Positions 58,130 through 64,000 of a DNA stretch of 64,000 nucleotides are shown one piece after another. Made by a program: the position numbers and the translations under genes. Below the pieces are notes generated by a model. That model searched no databases, had not been told where the DNA came from, and saw only the letters and a list, made by a program, of their open reading frames with translations. This stretch comes from Actinoallomurus bryophytorum (GTDB lineage Bacteria; Actinomycetota; Actinomycetes; Streptosporangiales; Streptosporangiaceae), in contig NZ_VFOZ01000003.1 of assembly GCF_006716425.1 (NCBI RefSeq), forward strand, positions 405,928-469,927. The letters run 5' to 3'. Positions within the stretch are counted from its first letter, which is position 1. Each line of letters opens with the position of its first letter.

Positions 58130-58212
58130 TGATCATCCGCCCGGAGGTTCCCTCGCTCGTAGCCTGCGGATGACCAACTTTTTGATCATCACGCTCGACT
58201 CTCATGTGATCA
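58130..58212. promoter_or_regulatory. Three TGATCA sites in the divergent promoter region
   Basis: The palindrome TGATCA occurs at 58130-58135, 58183-58188 and 58207-58212, between the leftward polymerase-like gene and the rightward epimerase gene. The site is rare in such GC-rich DNA, so the cluster could be a regulator target. The binder is unknown. Confidence 0.35.
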
Positions 58213-58270
58213 TACAAGCACGGAGAGTGATCGTCCTGGAGCGGTCACCAACAGTCTTGAGAGGCGTGTC

Positions 58271-59281
58271 ATGGGCGGTAGCACCCAGGCGAGGTACTTG
58301 GTCACGGGCGGGGCCGGCTTCATCGGCTCCTATCTCGTCAATGCCCTGCTGGATCGTGGCGACGCGGTCGTGGCACTGGACAACCTCACGACCGGGCGGC
58401 TGACCAACCTGGACGAAGCCGGCCGGTCACCGGACTTCCGGTTCGTTCACGGCTCCGTACTCGACGAGCTGATGGTCGACGAGCTGGTGCACCAGTGCGA
58501 CGTCGTGGTCCACATGGCGGCCGCGGTCGGGGTCCGGCTGGTGATGGAACAGCCGCTGAAGTCGCTGACCACCAACATCCGCGGCTCCCAGGTCGTGATC
58601 GACGCGGCGCATCGGTACCGCCGTAAGATCCTCATGACCAGCACTTCGGAGATCTACGGGAAGAACTCCCTGGGTCCGCTGCACGAGACGGCGGACCAGA
58701 TCCTGGGCAGCCCGACAATCGTGCGATGGGCCTACAGCACGGCCAAGGCCGTTGACGAGATCCTCGCGAACTGTTTCCACCGCGAGCGCGGCCTGCCGAC
58801 GATCGTGGTGCGGCTGTTCAACACCGTCGGCGCGCGGCAGAGCCCGGCGTACGGCATGGTCATCCCGCGCCTGGTCCAGCAGGCACTGCGCGACGAGCCG
58901 CTGACGGTCTTCGGCGACGGCCGCCAGAGCCGCTGCTTCGCGCATGTACTCGACGTGGTCGACGCGTTGCTGCGGCTGCTGGACGAGGACGCGGCCATCG
59001 GGCAGACGTTCAACGTCGGCTCGTCGGAGGAGACCAGCATCCGCACGCTCGCCGAGATGGTCATCGCGTGCACCGAGAGCAAGTCCAGGATCCAGCTGGT
59101 CCCCTACGACGAGGCGTACGGGCCGGGCTTTGAGGACATGCAACGCCGGGTCCCCGAGACCACGAAGCTGCGAGAGCTGACCGGCTGGGCGCCGAAGTAC
59201 TCCCTTGCCGACATCCTCACCGACGCCATCGCCGAGGCCCGGCTGGAGGAGAAGCCCCATCCCGATCTGGTCTCTCCGTGA
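58271..59281 (+). CDS. NAD-dependent sugar epimerase/dehydratase
   Basis: This 336-residue extended SDR protein has the NAD motif TGGAGFIG at about 13-20 and an acidic residue (ALDN) that favours NAD. The active-site elements are a Ser/Thr in MTSTSEIYG and YSTAK with Tyr and Lys four apart. It resembles UDP-glucose 4-epimerases and UDP-glucuronate decarboxylases, but substrate cannot be chosen from sequence. It probably supplies a nucleotide sugar for the polysaccharide. Its stop overlaps the start of the glycosyltransferase remnant (GTGA). Confidence 0.9.
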   Translation: MGGSTQARYLVTGGAGFIGSYLVNALLDRGDAVVALDNLTTGRLTNLDEAGRSPDFRFVHGSVLDELMVDELVHQCDVVVHMAAAVGVRLVMEQPLKSLTTNIRGSQVVIDAAHRYRRKILMTSTSEIYGKNSLGPLHETADQILGSPTIVRWAYSTAKAVDEILANCFHRERGLPTIVVRLFNTVGARQSPAYGMVIPRLVQQALRDEPLTVFGDGRQSRCFAHVLDVVDALLRLLDEDAAIGQTFNVGSSEETSIRTLAEMVIACTESKSRIQLVPYDEAYGPGFEDMQRRVPETTKLRELTGWAPKYSLADILTDAIAEARLEEKPHPDLVSP

Positions 59282-59742
59282 CATCAGCGCCCAGAGAGCG
59301 CATCCGCGTGATGCGCGTCATCGCGCGGATGAACATCGGCGGGCCGCCGGGGGCGAGCGTGCCCATGTACGGGCTGGACCTGTTCGACCAGCGTCTCCCC
59401 ACCGGTCTCGCCGAGCTCGGAGAGACCGGCCACCTCGGCCTTCGCGCGCCCGACGTCACGCATGACGCCGGTCACCGGCCGCACGGGCACCTCTCCCCCG
59501 CCCGGACCCGGCCGGTGACGGCCACCAGGCGGATGTCGGCCCGGGTACGCGACCGGCTCGTCGATGCCGGCGCGCGGGTACGCGACGAACTCGTCGCCGC
59601 GCTCTCCCGCCGTCCCGGCCGCCCGTCCGGCGTCGTGCGTCGCCGGCGCGGCCGTGTCGTGTCCGAGGTCGCCGGGGTCCACGCCTCCACCGCCGAAGAA
59701 CACGGGCGGCAGGCCGCGCGGGAGAACGAGGGAGTCCGTTGA
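59278..59742 (+). pseudogene. Glycosyltransferase remnant with internal deletions
   Basis: This 154-codon frame opens with RVMRVIARMNIGGPPG, the start of a GT4-type glycosyltransferase of about 400 residues. Patches of the same family follow out of their normal distance: LALRAPDV-like LGLRAPDV, then HGHLSPARTRPV and DRLVDAGARVRDELVAA. The segments between, and the whole donor-binding half, are missing. The frame still overlaps the upstream epimerase (GTGA) and the downstream remnant (TTGA), as in an intact operon. It is thus read as a gene shortened by in-frame deletions. The identity of the patches is from memory of the family. Confidence 0.65.
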
Positions 59743-59870
59743 GAGTCCTTGTCACCGGCGGTGCCGGCTTCATCGGGGCCGATCTCTGCCGCCGGCTCTC
59801 GGCGTGGCTCACCCACCACGTGCGGCCCCCCGTACGGCCTGCCGTAACGCGGAGCCACATGGCCGGATGA
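59739..59870 (+). pseudogene. Truncated NAD-dependent epimerase remnant
   Basis: From TTG 59739 the frame reads LRVLVTGGAGFIGADLCRRL, the N-terminal NAD-binding motif of an extended SDR epimerase. After another 23 unrelated codons it stops at 59868-59870. Only about 7 percent of a normal gene remains. It once probably followed the glycosyltransferase in the same operon. Confidence 0.65.
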
Positions 59871-59906
59871 GCCACGGAGAACGCGAAGCGACGTATTCTT
59901 TGCCCC

Positions 59907-60617
59907 GTGGGACTGCGGTTCAGGACGCGCGACTCGGACTCGCCGTGGGTTGACACCGTGTGGACATGCACGAGCGAGCAGGTCACCACGATGACGTCCG
60001 TCGCAGGGGTGCGTTGGGGCCTGGTGTTCTGGGAACAGGCCGGCCGGGCGTACGCGGCCATCACCGGCCCCGAGACCCGGACCGGCACGGCGCCGGTGCC
60101 GGACGGCGCGGCCTTCACGGGCATCGAGTTCGCCGTGGGCACCTCACTGCGGACCGTGCCCACGCCGGCGCTCGTCGACGGCGGCATCACCCTTCCCGAC
60201 ACCACGCGCCGGACCTTCCGGCTGGACGGTGCGCGCTGGGAGACGCCTGACCCCGACGACGCCGAGGCTCTGGTCGAGAGTCTCGTCCGGGCCGGGATCG
60301 TGGTCCGTGACCCGCTCCTCGCCGACGTGCTGCGCGGTCACCGTCCGGCCGTCTCGGGACGCACGGTCGAACGCCGGTTCCGCGCCGCGACCGGACTGAC
60401 GCAGGGCGCCGTCCGGCAGATCGAGCGCGCTCGCACCGCGGCGCAGCTGCTGGCCGCCGGCGACCCGGCCGCCGACGTCGTGGCCAAGCTCGGCTACTTC
60501 GACGAGCCGCACCTGGCCCGGGCACTGCGCTCCTACGTCGGACGCACCGTCAGGCAGCTGCGCGAGGGCACCGGTGGCGCGATCGCCCTCGACCTGGATC
60601 AGCGCTTGACGTCATAG
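59907..60617 (+). CDS. AraC-family transcription regulator
   Basis: This 236-residue protein starts at GTG 59907. The first ~145 residues form a sensing domain of unknown ligand. The C-terminal AraC helix-turn-helix follows: SGRTVERRFRAATGLTQGAVRQIERARTAAQLL, then AAADVVAKLGYFDEPHLARALRSYVGRT-like residues. Its last 19 bases overlap the 3' end of the convergent reductase gene. Targets are unknown. Confidence 0.87.
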   Translation: MGLRFRTRDSDSPWVDTVWTCTSEQVTTMTSVAGVRWGLVFWEQAGRAYAAITGPETRTGTAPVPDGAAFTGIEFAVGTSLRTVPTPALVDGGITLPDTTRRTFRLDGARWETPDPDDAEALVESLVRAGIVVRDPLLADVLRGHRPAVSGRTVERRFRAATGLTQGAVRQIERARTAAQLLAAGDPAADVVAKLGYFDEPHLARALRSYVGRTVRQLREGTGGAIALDLDQRLTS

Positions 60618-61177
60618 ACGAGCTTCAGGATCCCGTTCGAGTAGCTTTCGGACTCCCGCAGCGTCAGCATGTGCTTGTCCCGGTCGGCCCGGCCGAACAG
60701 ACTCTTCCCGGCACCGAGCAGCACGGGAAAGACGAGCAGGTTGTACTGGTCGATCAGGCCCGCGTCGGACAGCCGCCGGGCCAGCTCCGCGCTGCCGTGG
60801 ATGAAGATCGCGCCGCCCTCGCCCGCCTTGATCGCGGCGACGTCCTCGGTCGAGCGCAGGATCGTCGTCGGCCCCCACCCGCTGACGAGGGCGTCGTCGG
60901 ACAGACTGGCCGACACCACGTACTTGGGCATCTCCTTGTAGCCGGCGTGGTCCTCCGAGCCGGGCCAGAACGGCGCGAACGCCTCGTAACTGCGACGGCC
61001 GAACATCAGTGCCGTCGTGTCGGTGAGCTCCTCGCCCTTCAGCGACCAGGCTTCTGGGACGAACTCGAGGTCCTTGACCACCCATCCGCCGCTGCGGTGC
61101 TCCTCCCCATCCCCGCCACCAGGCGAGTCCACAACGCCGTCGAGCGACATGAAACCGGTGTAGACCAAGTTGCGCAC
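60599..61177 (-). CDS. Dihydrofolate reductase-like (RibD C-terminal) protein
   Basis: This 192-residue NADPH-binding reductase-fold protein starts at GTG 61177. Family marks are LVYTGFMSLDGVVDSPG near the start, FGRRSYEAFAPFWP, KYVVSASL and GAIFIHGSAELARRL, ending with a VFPVLLGAGKSLF segment. These stand-alone proteins are common in actinomycetes, and most have no known substrate. It is convergent with the AraC gene and overlaps it. Confidence 0.9.
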   Translation of the reverse strand: MRNLVYTGFMSLDGVVDSPGGGDGEEHRSGGWVVKDLEFVPEAWSLKGEELTDTTALMFGRRSYEAFAPFWPGSEDHAGYKEMPKYVVSASLSDDALVSGWGPTTILRSTEDVAAIKAGEGGAIFIHGSAELARRLSDAGLIDQYNLLVFPVLLGAGKSLFGRADRDKHMLTLRESESYSNGILKLVYDVKR

Positions 61178-61530
61178 GGTGCCGTCTCCTCATCCTCGGG
61201 CGAATTGCCGGGTCCACGCTAGATCGCGGCCGCGGCGGCCGTCTTGGACGGAAACGACAGCGGGTCCGAAGACGTCGCCCGCGTCGTGACCGCGGCAGTC
61301 TTTCCCGACGGTGAAATGCTCAAGATCGGTCGCCGAGTCTAACACCTTAAATGCCCTTGGCGAATTATTCGGCAAACCAATTGCACGATGAGCGTCAGAT
61401 GCCATCGCCGGCACGCTGCGACAAAGATGATCATAACTTTCCCGCGGCCCGCGAGCCATTTCGCGCGGTTATCATGTTTAATGATAACCGTTCCGGCTAT
61501 TGATTGTTTCCCAATTACGTGGAAAAGCAG
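61178..61530. other. AT-rich gap before the second beta-helix gene
   Basis: This 353-base region has no credible gene. Its right part is markedly AT-rich. It contains a perfect 9-bp inverted repeat with a 7-nt spacer (CGGTTATCA at 61466-61474, TGATAACCG at 61482-61490), placed 40 bp before the beta-helix start codon. This is a candidate operator or mRNA hairpin. Confidence 0.6.
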
Positions 61531-62394
61531 ATGGTAAGCCTCATGCGACGTAACAGAACCATCATCCAGACCCTGGTTGGAGCCGCCGTCATCACCGGCG
61601 GCATGGTCACCCTCACGCCCTCGGCGTGGGCCACATCCATCCCCGTGGCATGCAGCGAAAACGCTCTCGTCGCAGCAGTCGACCTCGCCAATTCCACCGC
61701 TGCCAAAGACACGCTCACCCTGGCTTCGGGGTGCACCTACCGAATGACCTCCAGCCACGACGGGCTGGCCAACGCATTACCGCTCATCACCACTCCCATC
61801 GAAATGATCGGCCCGGCCACGATCACGCGTAGTTCACTCCTGCCCTTCCGTATCGCCGAGGTCGGCCCGACCGGTGACCTGACCCTCACCACGGCGGTCT
61901 CGCTCACCAACGGCAGCGCCGTGGGGAACGGCGGCGCCATTCTGAACCGCGGCGCCGTGACCCTTACCGGAAGCAGCCTCAGTGGCAACACCGCCACCCT
62001 CAACGGCGGTGGCCTGGCCAACGCCGACACCCCCTCCGGGACCGCGCCCGCCGCGACGTTCACCAGAAGTTCGGTGACCGGAAACAGCGCCCTCGTCAGC
62101 GGCGGCGGGATCTACAACGGCCGCAGAGGAACGTTGACCACCACCGGTGTCTCCGGCAGCCCGATGTCCATCACCGGAAACACCGCGGCGATAAGAGGCG
62201 GCGGCATCATCGCCGCCAATTCCACCGCGACCACTCTCACGCAGACCGCCGTGACCGCCAACAATGCCGTCCTGAACGCCGGCGGCGTTTATCGCGAAGG
62301 CGGCACCATGACCACCACCAGCTCGCCGATCAGCGCCAACACCCTCAACAACTGCGTCGGCAGCGCTCCCGCAGTGCCCAACTGCACCGCATAG
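61531..62394 (+). CDS. Secreted right-handed beta-helix protein
   Basis: This protein is 287 residues from ATG 61531, with GGAAAAG upstream; ATG 61543 is an alternative. A signal peptide (ending near SAWATS) leads to a Thr/Ser/Asn-rich solenoid with repeated GGAILNRGAV, GGGLANAD, GGGIYNGR, GGGIIAAN and AGGVYREGG turns. It shares fold and layout with the protein at 48483. Both start the mature domain with a Cys and end with an NNCV-x-CxA/N pattern. No catalytic residues of pectate lyases are recognisable. It is probably structural or glycan-binding outside the cell. Confidence 0.83.
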   Translation: MVSLMRRNRTIIQTLVGAAVITGGMVTLTPSAWATSIPVACSENALVAAVDLANSTAAKDTLTLASGCTYRMTSSHDGLANALPLITTPIEMIGPATITRSSLLPFRIAEVGPTGDLTLTTAVSLTNGSAVGNGGAILNRGAVTLTGSSLSGNTATLNGGGLANADTPSGTAPAATFTRSSVTGNSALVSGGGIYNGRRGTLTTTGVSGSPMSITGNTAAIRGGGIIAANSTATTLTQTAVTANNAVLNAGGVYREGGTMTTTSSPISANTLNNCVGSAPAVPNCTA

Positions 62395-62402
62395 CGGCAG
62401 CT

Positions 62403-62478
62403 CTCCCGCACCTGCGTACAACGCGGGAGTGAGATATGGGCGACATCGACCGGCCGGGAGACTCTCCCCGGCCGGTCG
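62403..62478. terminator. Two hairpins between convergent secreted-protein genes
   Basis: CTCCCGC (62403-62409) pairs with GCGGGAG (62423-62429). A stronger 12-bp stem (62447-62458 with 62467-62478) follows around an 8-nt loop, ending six bases before the stop codon of the leftward gene. Together they can end transcription in both directions. Confidence 0.7.
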
Positions 62479-62484
62479 TGGCTC

Positions 62485-64000
62485 TCAGCATTCGGCTGCT
62501 CCGGTAACCGTGTCCACGGTGAACAGGAAGCGGCGGTCCCCGGTGCCGTAGAGACAGGCGGCAGTGCCCGCGTACCCATAGTCGTGGGTGTCGCCACCGT
62601 TGACACTGGGATGCCCGTCGACCGGGGGGAATCCCGGGCAGGCCGCCTGAACGGTCCAGTCGTAGCAGAGCGTGTTTCCTGGATACACGTTGTCCTGTGT
62701 GTAGAAGGGCAGATAGCTGCGTACATCGCCGCCGACCGTGAGATTCGTGGGTGGGAAGATCACGCTGCCGGTGCCTCCGGCCGGGAACATACCGGCCAGG
62801 CCCGGTGGCGGTGTCACGACGTTGCCGCTGAAGTCGTAACAGTTCACCGTCGGCTGCTGCGTGGTGCGTTTGCCTGTGACGGTGCAGACACCCACGACCG
62901 TCCCGCCCGCGTCGTAGTCGGGGAAGACCGCTGTGGCCACGTAGGCGTCCGATGCGGTGGTGAGTACCTTGACGCCCCAGCCGGCGCACGGTGCGTTGGT
63001 CGCCGGGTCGAAACACGTGAGAGCCGGCGCGTGCGTGACGGTCGTGGTGCTCGGGTCGGGGCCGTTGGACGCGGTGTACACCCGTCCGCCGATGGCGGCT
63101 TTGCTGCCGATGAAGTCGGTCGGGCCCAGGCCGGCCCTGTCGTCGTTGGGCGGCGTGTTAGTGGCGAACGGCTGGCCCGGACAGGGAGTCAGGGTGGCCG
63201 TGGACATGCAGAGTTCCCGCCCGCTGGTCGTGGTGCCGTAGAGGTTGGTGCCCACGGCGACGAACCCGGCCAGGCCGTTGACGTTGCTCTGCCCGGCCGT
63301 GTTGGTCAAGGCCGCGAGCGGCGTGTAGGCGCAGTTCAGCTGATTCTGCAGGTCCACACACCCTGCTCCCACCGAACCGCCCGGGAATCCTGGAAACGGC
63401 GTGCGGGTGACGACGGGATAGAAGATCCTCGTCCCCGAGGGATCCGGTACGAACTGCGGGACCTCGGTGGTCGCCACGTCACCAGGAGTGTCGGTGTCCA
63501 ATGGCAGTGGCTGGGTGTTCAGTGGCATGGGGAATGCCTTGGTTCCATTCTTGTCCGGGCAAGGCACCTGGGTGGCCGCGTCGGTACAAAAGATCTTCGG
63601 CGCCGTCATCGGTGTGTAGCCGTGGTGGCCGATGACCCATACCTTCGGACCTCCGCCGGTTCCGGTCTGGTCGTACAGGTAGGGGAAGCCATCAATGTTC
63701 GTCGGCTCACCTGCCGTGGACCTGATGATGTTCGTGTCGAGTGTGACCGCCCCGTTGCGGGCCAGCGCTCGACCGAAGATCTTTACGCCCGTCGTCACCG
63801 TGATGGAAGTCAGGGCGAGGATGTTGCCGACGAAGATCGAGTTCGTGCCCAGCGTCGCAGAACTTCCCACTTGCCAGAACACGTTGGCGGCTTGAGCGCG
63901 GTTGATCAGCCTCACCCTGCTGTTCGAGGCGGTGGTGAGCGTCGAGCCCATCTGGATGATGAAGACGGCATTGGGGTCGCCTTGACCGTCGAGAGTGACC
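62485..64000 (-). CDS. Secreted fusion: ice-binding-like DUF3494 domain plus C-x8-C module (5' end outside window)
   Basis: 505 codons are visible, and the frame runs off the right edge without a start. The first ~95 visible residues carry the second half of a DUF3494 ice-binding-like domain: DGQGDPNAVFIIQMGSTLTT, NVFWQVGSSATLGTNSIFVG, NILALTSITV and GRALARNGAVTLDTNII. The rest (about 390 residues) is homologous to the protein at 40080-41483. It has the same five C-x8-C pairs, including CVDLQNQLNC, CFDPATNAPC and CYDWTVQAAC, and the shared landmarks HHGY, YTQDNV and THDYGYA. The protein is surely extracellular. DUF3494 proteins bind ice or serve as adhesins, and which applies here is unknown. 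Confidence 0.85.
   Translation of the reverse strand, partial: VTLDGQGDPNAVFIIQMGSTLTTASNSRVRLINRAQAANVFWQVGSSATLGTNSIFVGNILALTSITVTTGVKIFGRALARNGAVTLDTNIIRSTAGEPTNIDGFPYLYDQTGTGGGPKVWVIGHHGYTPMTAPKIFCTDAATQVPCPDKNGTKAFPMPLNTQPLPLDTDTPGDVATTEVPQFVPDPSGTRIFYPVVTRTPFPGFPGGSVGAGCVDLQNQLNCAYTPLAALTNTAGQSNVNGLAGFVAVGTNLYGTTTSGRELCMSTATLTPCPGQPFATNTPPNDDRAGLGPTDFIGSKAAIGGRVYTASNGPDPSTTTVTHAPALTCFDPATNAPCAGWGVKVLTTASDAYVATAVFPDYDAGGTVVGVCTVTGKRTTQQPTVNCYDFSGNVVTPPPGLAGMFPAGGTGSVIFPPTNLTVGGDVRSYLPFYTQDNVYPGNTLCYDWTVQAACPGFPPVDGHPSVNGGDTHDYGYAGTAACLYGTGDRRFLFTVDTVTGAAEC

Noticed and set aside
59278..59742. Intact novel 154-residue protein
   Set aside because: The opening and two inner patches match pieces of a much longer glycosyltransferase at wrong spacing, so a remnant is more likely.

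Overview
The window is high-GC DNA with frequent GTG starts, many 4-base start/stop overlaps, IdeR/DmdR-type iron boxes, several giant LuxR-family ATPase regulators, a chaplin-like peptide and an actinobacterial sulfur-gene leader peptide. Together these point to a filamentous, aerial-hypha-forming actinomycete. I favour Streptomycetales or Streptosporangiales but cannot fix the genus. No rRNA, tRNA, CRISPR array or insertion sequence was seen. Most of the window looks like accessory or chromosome-arm content. Layout: (1) 1-3 kb: a truncated sensor kinase, a small membrane protein, an OmpR-type response regulator and a WS/DGAT acyltransferase. (2) 3.1-4.4 kb: an HxlR regulator divergent from an SDR oxidoreductase, with two matching palindromes between them. 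(3) 4.4-11.5 kb: an iron-regulated hydroxamate-siderophore accessory locus. It holds an ornithine N-monooxygenase divergent from an operon of formyltransferase, M20 amidohydrolase and a two-gene ABC exporter. No NRPS is present, and the two exporter ATPase domains have complementary motif losses. (4) 11.5-16 kb: pdxH, small unknown proteins, an FAD/NAD(P)-binding protein, a 9-copy 14-bp tandem repeat, a lipoprotein and a DUF5713-like protein. (5) 16-26.7 kb: two large LuxR-type ATPase regulators, a methyltransferase, and an operon of a PEP-utilising phosphotransferase, a methyltransferase and one of those regulators. (6) 26.8-29.9 kb: a metQ-metN-metI transporter operon behind a promoter and a short leader peptide ending in SSLCRR. 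(7) 30-41.5 kb: a secreted M1 peptidase, a third giant regulator, a secreted lipase, a membrane protein with MarR regulator, a methyltransferase, an EamA transporter, an SGNH hydrolase-like protein and a secreted protein with five C-x8-C modules. (8) 41.7-44.1 kb: efeO-efeB behind overlapping iron boxes, with no efeU. (9) 44.4-59.9 kb: a cell-surface and exopolysaccharide region. It contains a chaplin-like protein, methyltransferases, a Wzz/Wzc-like protein with a mutated P-loop, a WecA/TagO-like initiating transferase, a secreted beta-helix protein, an FkbM methyltransferase, GT4 and GT2 glycosyltransferases, an AsnB-type amidotransferase, a flippase, an O-antigen-ligase/polymerase-like protein and an NAD-dependent sugar epimerase. 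It ends in decayed remnants of a glycosyltransferase and a second epimerase. (10) 59.9-64 kb: an AraC regulator, a DHFR-like reductase, a second secreted beta-helix protein, and the 3' part of a gene joining an ice-binding-like DUF3494 domain to the same C-x8-C module found at 40-41.5 kb. Inferred workings: iron starvation would derepress both the hydroxamate locus and efeOB. The polysaccharide genes would make, export and polymerise a lipid-linked repeat unit. The secreted beta-helix, C-x8-C, ice-binding-like and chaplin-like proteins may form part of the same extracellular layer. The C-x8-C protein family, with and without the ice-binding-like domain, is the best candidate here for something undescribed.
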